DNA of 64,000 nt from CAWJMF01 sp963843945. GTDB lineage: Bacteria > Vulcanimicrobiota > Vulcanimicrobiia > Vulcanimicrobiales > Vulcanimicrobiaceae. Shown here piece after piece: positions 43,810-52,879 of this stretch. How positions within the stretch are numbered: the first letter of the stretch is position 1; each line of letters starts with the position of its first letter. Below the pieces are notes generated by a model. It made no database searches. It was not told where the DNA came from and saw only the letters and a list, made by a program, of their open reading frames with translations. A program made the position numbers and the translations under genes. The DNA lies in NCBI GenBank assembly GCA_963843945.1, contig CAWJMF010000002.1, positions 1,550,001-1,614,000 on the forward strand, given 5' to 3'.

Positions 43810-45137
43810 GCGCGGCGCCGGCGCTGGACTTAGCCGACATCCAAAGCGGCGCACTTCGGCCGCGTCCCACTCCGTTTGCGGCGACGTACATCATCTTACG
43901 CATCGACGACCGGACTGCGGGACGCGAACTGATGCGCCGCCTGAGTACCGTCTTGCCATCAGCGGCTCATCCAGAGAGCCCCACGCGCGATACCTGGGTT
44001 AGCGCGGCGCTCACATTTCAAGGGCTTCGCGCGCTCGGCGTTCCATCGGCATCGCTCGAGACCTTCCCCGCACCGTTCGTGCAAGGCATGGCGGCTCGCG
44101 CCAGCGCCTTGGGAGACGTAGGCGAGAGTAGCCCCGAACATTGGGAGAAGCCGCTGGGAACGTCCGACGCTCACGTCGTGATCACCGCCGTATCCGACGG
44201 CGAGTCGCAGCTTGGGACCGCGCTCGAACGTGCGCAAGGCGCACTACGACAGTTACCCGGTATCGAGGCCATATGGCGTCAAGATTGCCACGTGCTCAAG
44301 GACGAGAAAGAGCCGTTCGGATTTAAAGACGGCATTAGCCATCCGGCAATTGAGGGCAGCGGCGTTCCGGGAACAAACCCAAACGAGGTACCGCTCAAGG
44401 CCGGTGAGTTCGTGCTCGGCTATCCGGACGAAATGAGCGATGCGCCGATGATTCCGCGGCCCGATCAGCTCGGTCGAAACGGCAGCTACGTCGTCTTTCG
44501 CAAACTCCATCAGCGGGTGGCGGCGTTCCGCCAGTATCTTCGGGCCAATGCCACCGACGCCGCCGACGAAGAATTGGTCGCGGCGAAAATGATGGGGCGT
44601 TGGCGCAGCGGCACGCCACTGGCGCTATCGCCCGATGCCGACAGCCCTGAGATTGGCGTCGATGGAGCGCGCAACAATAATTTTCTCTTTAGAGCCGATG
44701 ACGCGATCGGCTATAAGACGCCGCTCGGTTCGCACATTCGCCGGATGAACCCGCGCGACTCGGATATTGCGGGCGTCATGCGGATCCACCGCATGATTCG
44801 GCGTGGCAGCGGCTACGGTCCGCCGCTTCCCGAGGGAATTCTCGAGGACGACGGTGCCGACCGCGGTCTGATGTTCGCCTTCGTCGGCGCGAACATCGGA
44901 CGCCAGTTTGAATTCGTTCAATCCGAGTGGATGAACGACGGTGCATTCTTCGGCGACGGCAAGGACCGCGATCCGGTTTCGGGGGCCGGTGACGGAGCGG
45001 GAACCTTTGTCATACCTCGCCGGCCCCTGCGCCGCCAGCTAAAGGGGCTGTCGCGATTCGTCACCACGCGCGGCGGCGAATACTGTTTTCTTCCGAGTCT
45101 CAGTGCGTTGCGTTGGCTCGGGAACCTCGCCGACTAG
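43806..45137 (+). CDS. DyP-type heme peroxidase
   Basis: A 443-residue dye-decolourising peroxidase. The GxxDG distal motif is FGFKDGISHPAIEG. The proximal histidine is likely in GSHIRRMNPRDSD, and the C-terminal RQFEFVQSEWMND is typical. Length fits the longer (class D/I-like) DyP groups. No TAT signal or encapsulin-targeting tail is visible and no encapsulin gene is nearby, so it is probably cytosolic. It oxidises aromatic substrates with H2O2; natural substrate unknown. The two upstream partners are not part of any DyP system I know. Confidence 0.92.
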   Translation: MSAAPALDLADIQSGALRPRPTPFAATYIILRIDDRTAGRELMRRLSTVLPSAAHPESPTRDTWVSAALTFQGLRALGVPSASLETFPAPFVQGMAARASALGDVGESSPEHWEKPLGTSDAHVVITAVSDGESQLGTALERAQGALRQLPGIEAIWRQDCHVLKDEKEPFGFKDGISHPAIEGSGVPGTNPNEVPLKAGEFVLGYPDEMSDAPMIPRPDQLGRNGSYVVFRKLHQRVAAFRQYLRANATDAADEELVAAKMMGRWRSGTPLALSPDADSPEIGVDGARNNNFLFRADDAIGYKTPLGSHIRRMNPRDSDIAGVMRIHRMIRRGSGYGPPLPEGILEDDGADRGLMFAFVGANIGRQFEFVQSEWMNDGAFFGDGKDRDPVSGAGDGAGTFVIPRRPLRRQLKGLSRFVTTRGGEYCFLPSLSALRWLGNLAD

Positions 45138-45312
45138 CGTTTCCACTTCGAGTCGAAGGCATTCGGCCTAACAAGCCGCACCACGCTTTAAGACGGATGC
45201 AGTCTGAACGCGGTTCACCGTCCTCAATCCGGACCAAGTGGCCACGTCACAATGCCTCAAAGCCTCGCAGGCATCGTCAAGACGAGGTCCCTCGCTCCCT
45301 GACGCCACTGCG

Positions 45313-46023
45313 TCACTCCTCGTACTCGCCGGAGCCTTGGACCCAGATGAACGATTGAATGTCGATCAAGTCGCGCGGCCGCAAATCGCTGAGGTCTTTT
45401 CGGACCTTCGACGCGAATTCGAGATAGCTCGCGTACGTCTTCCACGAGGGCTTCGATTCGTAGTGGAACGGGAATCCGTACTCGCGCGCCGCAACGCGCG
45501 TGACGTTCGGTTTGAGGAAGATATGTTCGCGCGGCTGCGCGATGAACCCGAAAACGGTTACGATCGGCCAGGTCGATACGCGCGTCTGCCGGCGCGGCAG
45601 CTTCGCGACGACCGCGCACCAGCGCTCGAAGCGCGCTTCGAGTTCGTCGCCGCGATATAAGAAATCGAACAAGCCCTCGGCAAAGGCGCGAGCTCCGGCT
45701 GCCGGCTTCAACGCATCGCGCAGCGCCATCTTTTCGAAGGAGAAGATGAGGTTCGTTCGAGCTTCGATCCGTACCGCTTCGTCGGCGATCGTGCGAAAAT
45801 CTCCACGCTCCAGTAGCGTCCCATGGCGCTTCTGGTTGAGGTCGCGCTGCCAGCTCTCGTGCGCCAGCCATTTGTAGTCGCGTTCCCAATCGACGTACGT
45901 CTCGTCTCGAAAGGCCTTCGGGAAAATCCGCAAGAACTTGCGGCGGCAGCGCCGGGCTCCGGCAGACGAGGTGGCTGGCGCCGGCCGGCGGTAAGGCGTT
46001 TTGCGAACGTTGAGTGCTGGCAC
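45313..46023 (-). CDS. Conserved hypothetical protein
   Basis: A 236-residue soluble protein from a GTG at 46023. The text KFLRIFPKAFRDETYVDWERDYKW, EARTNLIFSFEKMALRDAL and LPRRQTRVSTWPIVTVFGFI resembles a conserved bacterial family of unknown function that I have seen in unrelated phyla. The invariant-looking KPNVTRVAAREYGF and DLRPRDLIDIQSFIWV suggest a binding site. No function assigned. The 175 bases between it and the DyP gene hold nothing recognisable. Confidence 0.75.
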   Translation of the reverse strand: MPALNVRKTPYRRPAPATSSAGARRCRRKFLRIFPKAFRDETYVDWERDYKWLAHESWQRDLNQKRHGTLLERGDFRTIADEAVRIEARTNLIFSFEKMALRDALKPAAGARAFAEGLFDFLYRGDELEARFERWCAVVAKLPRRQTRVSTWPIVTVFGFIAQPREHIFLKPNVTRVAAREYGFPFHYESKPSWKTYASYLEFASKVRKDLSDLRPRDLIDIQSFIWVQGSGEYEE

Positions 46024-46214
46024 GAAGGGGACCCTCCGAAGAACTCGTAGCCCCTCTTACCCACTCTTGCCGACACCGTTCCGGCGAGAAGCCCGGACTC
46101 GAAAAACAAGAGGACGGCCAGCTAGTAGTCCTTCGAAGTTCTCGCCGTCGCGCGGATTAGAAAATGTTCCAGAATTTTCAAAAATCTTCACTTCTTGCAA
46201 ACGAGTCCTAGGCG

Positions 46215-46505
46215 ATGAGAAAGATGCTTGAACTGAAAGATGCAATGGATCGGGCAGTAGATAGCCTCTTTGAGAGAACGCCACCCGACCAAACTTGGGT
46301 GATTCTCGAAAAACACACTATTGAGACGCAGTCGGCTTGGGTATTTTTTTACAACACCAAAGAATTTGCTGAAACCCGCAGTATTCATCGTTTAGCCGGG
46401 AATGGGCCAATCTTTGTTAATAAAAAAACGGGTGCAGTCAAATTTTACGGCAGCCTGCCACCGGTGAAAGACATAATTAAAGCCTACGAGGACGACTGTC
46501 GGTAA
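46215..46505 (+). CDS. YrhB/Imm35-like immunity protein
   Basis: A 96-residue protein. AWVFFYNTKEFAETRSIHRL and LAGNGPIFVNKKTGAVKFYG match the YrhB domain (Immunity protein 35) pattern. The gene and about 60 bases before it are clearly more AT-rich than the rest of the window, with runs such as gggtattttttta. No toxin gene is next to it. I infer recent transfer of an orphan immunity gene from a contact-dependent or polymorphic toxin locus. Confidence 0.75.
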   Translation: MRKMLELKDAMDRAVDSLFERTPPDQTWVILEKHTIETQSAWVFFYNTKEFAETRSIHRLAGNGPIFVNKKTGAVKFYGSLPPVKDIIKAYEDDCR

Positions 46506-46593
46506 CCGTACTACGCCTAGCTTAGCGATCTCGATCACCGTTAACGATGGCAGCGCACGTAAGTACGCAATTCCGCGCTAAGATCCCGAACGA

Positions 46594-47151
46594 ATGAGTC
46601 GGCCAGTCGGCACCGATAAGGGCGCGCCTCGCGTTCGGCTGGCAACGCGCGCCGACATCCCACGGCTGTCGGATGTGATCGCGCGTTCGGTGCGCGAGTT
46701 GCAGCGCTGCGACTATACGCAGCTGCAGATCGAGGGCGCGCTTGAGACCATCTTCGGCGTCGACACGACCTTGATCGACGACGGGACCTATCTCGTGGTC
46801 GAGATCGAGAGTGAGATCGTCGCCTGCGGTGGCTGGAGCAAACGCAAGACACTGTTCGGCGGTGACCGGTGGACGCAGCGCGAGAACGACTTGCTCGACC
46901 CAGGCGTCGACCCGGCGAAGATACGCGCATTTTTCGTGCACCCCGACTGGGCGCGCCGCGGCTTAGGCAGCCTCCTCCTGGAAACCAGCGAGAACGCGGC
47001 CTGCGCCGCGGGCTTTCGGCGGTTTGAGATGGGGGCGACATTGACCGGCGTCCATCTCTACGAGCGCCACGGCTATAAGGAAGTCGACCGGGTCGAGGTG
47101 CTGCTCGCGAACGGTCAGACGGTTCCCGTCGTACGCATGCTCAAGGAATAG
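46594..47151 (+). CDS. GNAT-family N-acetyltransferase
   Basis: A 185-residue GNAT enzyme. The acetyl-CoA loop is FFVHPDWARRGLGSLLLET, and GATLTGVHLYERHGYKEVDR completes motif B. Substrate unknown; an internal tyrosine and acidic positions are as usual. It returns to the normal base composition after the AT-rich immunity gene. Confidence 0.88.
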   Translation: MSRPVGTDKGAPRVRLATRADIPRLSDVIARSVRELQRCDYTQLQIEGALETIFGVDTTLIDDGTYLVVEIESEIVACGGWSKRKTLFGGDRWTQRENDLLDPGVDPAKIRAFFVHPDWARRGLGSLLLETSENAACAAGFRRFEMGATLTGVHLYERHGYKEVDRVEVLLANGQTVPVVRMLKE

Positions 47152-47207
47152 CCCTCAAGCACATCGAGCGAGGAGCCCACGAGTGCCACACTGGTGGCAC
47201 TGAGGGC
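47151..47207. other. Nested hairpin between GNAT and phosphoesterase genes
   Basis: agtgccac (47182-47189), loop actg, gtggcact (47194-47201) is a perfect 8-base-pair hairpin. An outer pair gccctca (47151-47157) and tgagggc (47201-47207) encloses it. No U-run follows, so it is not a standard terminator; it may be an operator or leader structure of the phosphoesterase gene. Confidence 0.45.
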
Positions 47208-47222
47208 GCGTAGCATAGCGTC

Positions 47223-48027
47223 GTGCTGATCGCCCAGATCACGGACACGCATATCCGGCCCAAGGGCAAGCTGCTGCATCACATGGTGCACACGGCGCGC
47301 TCGCTGCGGCGTTGCATCGCCGCGCTCGAGGCGCTCGACCCGCGACCGGACGTGGTCGTCGCGACGGGAGACCTGGTCGAGCGCGGAAAGCCGAAGGAAT
47401 ACCGCCGGCTGCGCAAGATCCTCAGCGAACTGACGACACCGCTGTTCGTCATTCCGGGCAACCATGACGAGCGCGACGCACTTCCGCGCCGCGTTCCACG
47501 ATCATGCCTATCTTCCGCGCCGAGGGCCGCTGCAGTACGTCGTCAACACGCTGCCGGTTCGACTCATCGGCCTCGACTCAACCCACGCGAAACGGCCTGG
47601 CGGAGAGCTTGACGCCGATCGGCTCGCCTGGTTCGAAGAGGCGCTCGCGCTTGCGCCACGCCGTCCGACCTTCGTCTTCTTGCACCACCCGCCGTTTGAG
47701 ATCGGCGTCCCGCCGGTCGACGGTCAGCGCTTCCGTCACGTCGGCCGCTTCCGCGCCATCGTCGAACGCAATCCGCAGATCGTCGGCATCGCGAGCGGCC
47801 ACATCCACCGTGCCGCCGGCACGTGGATCGGCAACACGCCCGTCACGACGGCACCGAGCACCGCGCATCAGCTGACCGTCACCCGCAGCGCGTCCGGTGC
47901 CTATGGACTGCGTCTCGAATTGCCGAGTTTCGCTCTCCACCGCTGGGACGGCCGCACCCTGGAGACGACCGTCCACACCGTAGGCGTACCGGTACGTCTT
48001 GCGCTTCCTGAGATTTGCCGCTCCTAG
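47223..48027 (+). CDS. Metallophosphoesterase (CpdA-like), frameshifted
   Basis: Two frames join into about 267 residues. Frame one has the metal motifs AQITDTHIRPKGK, ATGDLVERG and PGNHDERDAL. Frame two has FVFLHHPPFEIGV and IASGHIHRAAGT. One extra base in tt at 47482-47483 breaks it; removing it gives D-A-L-R-A-A-F-H-D-H. The family includes 3',5'-cyclic AMP phosphodiesterases; substrate is not certain. It ends convergent with ubiX, overlapping by four bases. Confidence 0.88.
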
Positions 48028-48581
48028 CTCCAGCGCTTGAACAAGTCGTTCGGGATGCCGAACTGATCGAGCGCCTTTCCGACCGTGTGGGCTATGATCT
48101 CGTCGACGCTTTGCGGTTTGGCGTACATGGCTGGGATCGGCGGCAAGATGACTGCTCCGATCTCCGCGAGCTGGGTCAACGTGCGCAGGTGCCCGAGGTG
48201 AAGCGGCGTTTCGCGGACCACGAGAACGAGGCGGCGTCGCTCCTTAAGACAGACGTCCGCCGCGCGAACCAGAAGGTTGGCGTTGAACGAGTACGCGATC
48301 GCCGAGGCGGTCTTCATCGAGCACGGGATCACCAGCATGCCCGCGGTCAGAAAAGATCCCGACGACACTGAGGCGCCCAAGTCGTCGTCGCGATGGACGA
48401 CGTGCGCTAAGGCTTCGAAATCCGCAGCGCTCGAATCGGTCTCGAGCTCGATCGTCCGCTTCGCTTGCGTGCTGAGGATGAGATGGATTTCCACGTCGCC
48501 GCGCGCCCGCAGCGCGCGCAGTGCCGCCAGCGCGTACGCGCTCCCGCTTGCCCCGCTGACGCCGACGACGATCTTTTCCAT
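48024..48581 (-). CDS. ubiX: UbiX-family flavin prenyltransferase
   Basis: A 185-residue enzyme that prenylates FMN for UbiD-type decarboxylases. VGVSGASGSAYALAAL at the N-terminus, GSFLTAGMLVIPCSMKTASA in the middle and LVLVVRETPLHLGHL are diagnostic. AGGAA lies five bases before the ATG at 48581. No ubiD is in the window. Confidence 0.94.
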   Translation of the reverse strand: MEKIVVGVSGASGSAYALAALRALRARGDVEIHLILSTQAKRTIELETDSSAADFEALAHVVHRDDDLGASVSSGSFLTAGMLVIPCSMKTASAIAYSFNANLLVRAADVCLKERRRLVLVVRETPLHLGHLRTLTQLAEIGAVILPPIPAMYAKPQSVDEIIAHTVGKALDQFGIPNDLFKRWS

Positions 48582-48650
48582 CAGATTCCTGCCTTCAACT
48601 TTAGGGCTGAGGGTCCCGCGCGCGACGTCACGAAGCTTTGAAGCAGCGCA

Positions 48651-50081
48651 ATGATCGAAGGTTCCCATGGGATGAGTCCGCGGCTCGCGGCGTTCGTATC
48701 CGACGCCGTCCGTTACGCCGCGAGCGGCTCCGACGAAGACGCGCGCAGACTGCTGCGCGCGCCGTTTTCGGGCGTCCCGCGCGCCGACGCCGGTGCGCTC
48801 CTAGCGATCGCGTTACCGCGGCACGATCTGCTGGAAACGATCGCGCAAGAGCGCGTTCCGCTGGCCCACGAGGCGCAACTCGCGAGCCGCCGTTTCGTGC
48901 GAGCCCTGGAGCAACTGCGCGCTGCGTTTCGCGCGCAAGGCAGCTCGGCGCGCGAGCTGGTTGCAACGGTCTCCACGGCCTTCGAGCTGCGCGGCGTTGA
49001 AGAACTCGCGACGCTCGACGCGCTCGAGGCGGCGGCCGCGCGGCTCGATGCCGCCTGCGCGCAGCGGGCGCAAACTTGGGACGTCCGCGAACTCTGCCCC
49101 GCGCTCGAAACGGCGACAGCCGGTGCTGGCGGCGAGACCGCCACGCACCGTTTGCACGTTCTGGGTCCCTACCAGCGCGAACTCGCGCGCGGGGTTCGCT
49201 CGCGGCGCGGGCACTTCAGCGCGTCATCGCTCGGCACGTTCGCGCAGTGCGAGCGGCAATGGTACTACAAGTACGTCTGCGCCGCCGTCGAGGACACGAG
49301 TTCGGCCGCATCGGTCTACGGCAGCGCCTTCCATTGGGCGCTCGAACGATTTCATCAGGAGTTTCCGCGGGCCGGCGCGGCGCCGCCCGAGACCCTGGCG
49401 CGCTCGCTCGAAACCTGGATCGCGACCGCGTTCGACCGTTTCCGCAGCGGCTTTCCGACCAACGTGGAGTACGAGCTGCTGCGCCGTCGCGCGCGTCGCA
49501 CCGCGGTACGCTACCTGGAATGGTTCCTCGAGCGTTCGCGTAAGGCGCCCTTCGAAGTCGTGGGCACCGAAGCCAGCGTCGAAGCGCTTCTCGACGGATA
49601 CGCCTTCGTCGGCTTCATCGACCGTCTCGACCGCGACGATGCGACCGGCGCCATCACCGTAGTCGACTACAAGACCGGAACGATCGTGGAGAGCGCCGCC
49701 GAGTTCCGGGCCAAGGTCGCGAATTTTCTCGACTTTCAGCTTCCTTTTTACTATTGGGCACGCACCGCCGAAGGCGACCGGGTTACGCGCCTCGCGCTCG
49801 TCCCGCTGAAAGACTCGATCCGCGAGGTGCGCCCGATCGAGCTGGAGGTCGTCCCGGTTGCGGCGCCGCGCGGCGGCTACGACCCCGCGACTACCGGCAC
49901 GATCGGTATCGTCGAACTCGAGCGCGCCCGCGCACGCATGATCGAGATCGCGCGCATTCTCAGCGACGAGTCGATCGGACACTTTCCCGTCACCGACGAT
50001 CCCGACAACTGTCGCTACTGCCTGTACCTCAACGCCTGCCGCGAGCGGCCGCTGCAGCGCGAAGACCGCTTCGGCCGATGA
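48651..50081 (+). CDS. PD-(D/E)XK nuclease of RecB/AddB type with iron-sulfur cysteines
   Basis: A 476-residue protein. The C-terminal half has FSASSLGTFAQCERQWYYKY, FVGFIDRLDR and VVDYKTG (the nuclease core). It ends in CRYCLYLNAC, which with the earlier cysteine in AQCERQ forms an AddB/Cas4-type 4Fe-4S site. The first 180 residues are helical and do not show helicase motifs, so the AddB helicase-like part is missing or reduced. It is joined to the helicase gene by ATGA. Role in double-strand break processing is inferred. Confidence 0.88.
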   Translation: MIEGSHGMSPRLAAFVSDAVRYAASGSDEDARRLLRAPFSGVPRADAGALLAIALPRHDLLETIAQERVPLAHEAQLASRRFVRALEQLRAAFRAQGSSARELVATVSTAFELRGVEELATLDALEAAAARLDAACAQRAQTWDVRELCPALETATAGAGGETATHRLHVLGPYQRELARGVRSRRGHFSASSLGTFAQCERQWYYKYVCAAVEDTSSAASVYGSAFHWALERFHQEFPRAGAAPPETLARSLETWIATAFDRFRSGFPTNVEYELLRRRARRTAVRYLEWFLERSRKAPFEVVGTEASVEALLDGYAFVGFIDRLDRDDATGAITVVDYKTGTIVESAAEFRAKVANFLDFQLPFYYWARTAEGDRVTRLALVPLKDSIREVRPIELEVVPVAAPRGGYDPATTGTIGIVELERARARMIEIARILSDESIGHFPVTDDPDNCRYCLYLNACRERPLQREDRFGR

Positions 50082-52312
50082 ACGCTCCGCTCTGGGCGCC
50101 CGACGATGCGCAGCGCCGCGCGCTCGAGCATCCGCTGGATGCCGACTTGTTGGCCTTGACGGGTCCCGCCGGAAGCGGCAAGAGCACCGTTCTCTTACAA
50201 CGCGCGAGCCGGGCTGCCGCCGCGGCGCCCGGGGCCGTCGTCCTCGGCGCGGCGAGTCCGCGCGGCGTCGTACGCGTCCGCGAGGGCGCCGCTGCCGCCG
50301 GCTTGCTCGCCGCTTGCCGGGTGCTCTCGCTCGATTCGCTCGCGCTCGAACTTCTGACCGATCGCGCGCGCGAGAACGGCTCGGCGCCGCCCGAGATCAT
50401 CGACGAAGTGCGCGCGGCAACGCTCTTTCACGCCGTCGGCGGCGACCTCTTCTCGCTCGATTGGACCGAGCTGCTCGGCGCGGAGATCGATCCCGAGATC
50501 ACCGGCTTACGCGCGCCCGAGTTTTTCGCCGATGCGGCGTTTCGTTTGATTCGCCGCCTGCGTGGCGCGCTGATTTCGCCCGAGGAGTTCCGCACGCGCA
50601 GCCTTCAAGGCGCTACTAAGTTCTACGGAAAACCGCCGAATTTCGCCGACGCCGGCCTGCTCATGGCAACCCCCGAAAAGTATCGCGACTCGCTGCGCGT
50701 TTCGCCGGCCGAACTCGAACGGCAGCGCGGCCGCGAGATCGATTTGATCAAGGTGCTGACGCGCCTCTATGGCTCGTACGTCGACTCCCTCGTCGCACGC
50801 GGCTGTATGACCGCGCCCGACGCGGTGTTCGAGGCGACGCGCGCGCTCCAAAGCGACCCGGCTGCGGTCGCACGCGCCCGCGAATCCGCGCGCTACGCGT
50901 TGATTGACGACGCGCAGGATCTCAACCTCGGCCAAATCGGCTTGCTCAAGGCGCTCTTCGGCGAGACGCTCGCCGGCGTGACGGTTGCGGGGGACCCGGC
51001 TCAAGCCACGCGCGAGTTTGCCGGAGCGCGCGGGACCGCACTGCTAAAGGCCGCGGCTTCGAGTGTGGAACTGTCGACGCAATATCGCTGTCCCGCCGCG
51101 GTCGTTCGTGCCGCGCAGATCGCGATGAAGATGCCGCGCCTCGAGCCGGCGCCCCCAGGAACGCAGGCCGTCGAGCTCTATCGCGCCGACACCCTCGGCG
51201 ACGAAGTGCGCTACGTCGCCGAGACCGTAGCAACGTTGCTGGCGCGCGGCGCGGCACCGGAGCGGATCGCCGTCATCACCCGCAACTTGCGCAGCTCCCA
51301 TCCTTTCGCCGGCGCGCTGCTCGCGCGAAACGTTCCACTCGACGTCGCCGGCGAAGCGAGTCTGTACGAGTTCCCGGCAACCGCGGATGCACTCGCTCCG
51401 CTTTGGGCCTACTACGATCCGTACCGGCACGACTGGCTGCTGCGTAACCTCGAGGCGCCCTGGCTCAACCTGGCGGACGCGAGCGTTGCAACGCTTTGCG
51501 GCGAAGCTTCCGATCCCCAAGCGTTGCTGTTCGAGATGCCGAACGAAGAAGTCGACGAGACGCGCAAACGCTGGGACCGGCGGCGCGACGTGCGGCTCGC
51601 GCGCAACGTCACGCGCGGCGACGTGGACGCAGAATTACCCGCCGAGGCGCGCGAGCGGCTGCAGGCGTTCCGGGCCGCACTGCAGCGCTGGGAAGCGCTC
51701 GAGCGCCGGCTTTCGCTGCCGGAGTTCGTGGGTACGATGCTTGCCGAAACGACGCTGGCCGCGCTTTCCGACGACGCGCGCGGCCGCTTCGCGCGCGGCT
51801 GCATCGAACGCCTGATGGGCGAGATCGAAGCGTTCGTGCAACGCCGTCCGCTGGCAACGCTCGGTGACTTTCTCGAAGCTGCCGAAGAGAGCGCGGCGGC
51901 CGACGCAGACCTCTCAGCGATCGATCCGGTCGCCGGTAACTCGGTCATGCTGCTGGACGTGGAAGCCGCCAAGGGACGCGAGTTCGATCACGTCTTCGTG
52001 GTCGACGCGCGCGCCGGCGCCTTTCCGCGTTACTATGCACCGGATGCGTTCCTCTTCACGCCCGGCCTCGGGATGATCCCCAAAGAGAACGTCGGCGACG
52101 ATGCGCGCGCCGCCCGGACGGCAAAATTCACCTATGCCTCATTCATCCTGAAGGTCGCCGAGCGCTATAATGACGAGGAACGGCGGGCGTTCGCGAGCGC
52201 GGCGATGCGCGCGCGCGAGCGTTTGTACGTCAGCGCCGGCGGACGGGCGACCAAAGGCCGAGCCGCGCCCGAGATCCTTGAGGAGTTGCGCGCGGCGCAC
52301 GCCGATTCGTAG
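50078..52312 (+). CDS. UvrD-like superfamily 1 helicase
   Basis: A 744-residue helicase. Walker A ALTGPAGSGKSTVLL; Walker B region ALIDDAQDLNLGQ with DDAQ in place of DEAQ; motif III-like VAGDPAQATREFAGAR; motif IV text LSTQYRCP; motif V LLDVEAAKGREFDHVFVVD. No nuclease domain is attached. With the preceding nuclease it forms a two-gene set, unlike AddAB or AdnAB in which nuclease and helicase are fused. The stop is directly followed by a truncated DUF1800 sequence. Confidence 0.9.
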   Translation: MNAPLWAPDDAQRRALEHPLDADLLALTGPAGSGKSTVLLQRASRAAAAAPGAVVLGAASPRGVVRVREGAAAAGLLAACRVLSLDSLALELLTDRARENGSAPPEIIDEVRAATLFHAVGGDLFSLDWTELLGAEIDPEITGLRAPEFFADAAFRLIRRLRGALISPEEFRTRSLQGATKFYGKPPNFADAGLLMATPEKYRDSLRVSPAELERQRGREIDLIKVLTRLYGSYVDSLVARGCMTAPDAVFEATRALQSDPAAVARARESARYALIDDAQDLNLGQIGLLKALFGETLAGVTVAGDPAQATREFAGARGTALLKAAASSVELSTQYRCPAAVVRAAQIAMKMPRLEPAPPGTQAVELYRADTLGDEVRYVAETVATLLARGAAPERIAVITRNLRSSHPFAGALLARNVPLDVAGEASLYEFPATADALAPLWAYYDPYRHDWLLRNLEAPWLNLADASVATLCGEASDPQALLFEMPNEEVDETRKRWDRRRDVRLARNVTRGDVDAELPAEARERLQAFRAALQRWEALERRLSLPEFVGTMLAETTLAALSDDARGRFARGCIERLMGEIEAFVQRRPLATLGDFLEAAEESAAADADLSAIDPVAGNSVMLLDVEAAKGREFDHVFVVDARAGAFPRYYAPDAFLFTPGLGMIPKENVGDDARAARTAKFTYASFILKVAERYNDEERRAFASAAMRARERLYVSAGGRATKGRAAPEILEELRAAHADS

Positions 52313-52867
52313 ACCGCGAAGAGTCCGATCGAATTCGTGATCGGTCTGCAGCGCCTAATGCAAGTCAAGGCGGTGCCCAAAGACACGATCGGCTGGCTGC
52401 AGCGAATGGGTCAAGAGCCGATGGCTCCTCCCAGCGTGAAGGGCTGGGACGGCGGCCCGACGTGGATCAACACCGCGACGCTGCTGGCGCGCTTCAACTA
52501 CGTCAATCGGCTGATCCGCACCTCACCGCCGAAAGCGGCCGCCCCCGCGGCGCTGGGCGCGATGGCCACGCCAGCGATGACCGCCGCTCCCGCCAATAAC
52601 CAGCCGGACTCGGCGACGTTTCCAGCCTGGACGCCCGATCAAGTCGTGCAACAGGCTGGCGGCATGGACGCCGGCAAGGTGCTCGCCGCCATCGTCGTCG
52701 ATGCGGTTCAAGACGACGTCACGAGCGACGTCCGGCGCACGCTGGTCGATTACTTGAATTCGACCGGCGCTTCGCAACCCGTTCCGCTCGGGCCGGAGAA
52801 CTACGAAGAGAAAATTCGCGGCGCGCTGGCGCTGACGCTCAACCTCCCCTCCAATCAACTGAATTAG
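52313..52867 (+). pseudogene. DUF1800 protein, C-terminal remnant
   Basis: The frame right after the helicase stop reads AKSPIEFVIGLQRLM and then GQEPMAPPSVKGWDGGPTWI and TATLLARFNYVNRLI, the end of DUF1800 proteins. Full members have about 450-500 residues; only about 180 remain. The break falls at the helicase stop codon. The next gene is DUF1501, its usual partner, so the pair was once complete. It could also be an assembly junction. A short product from GTG or ATG near 52331-52358 is possible. Confidence 0.8.
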
Positions 52868-52879
52868 ACGGAGCACTCC

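Noticed and set aside
43806..45137. DyP peroxidase as encapsulin cargo
   Set aside because: No encapsulin shell gene nearby and no C-terminal targeting peptide; the protein ends at RWLGNLAD.
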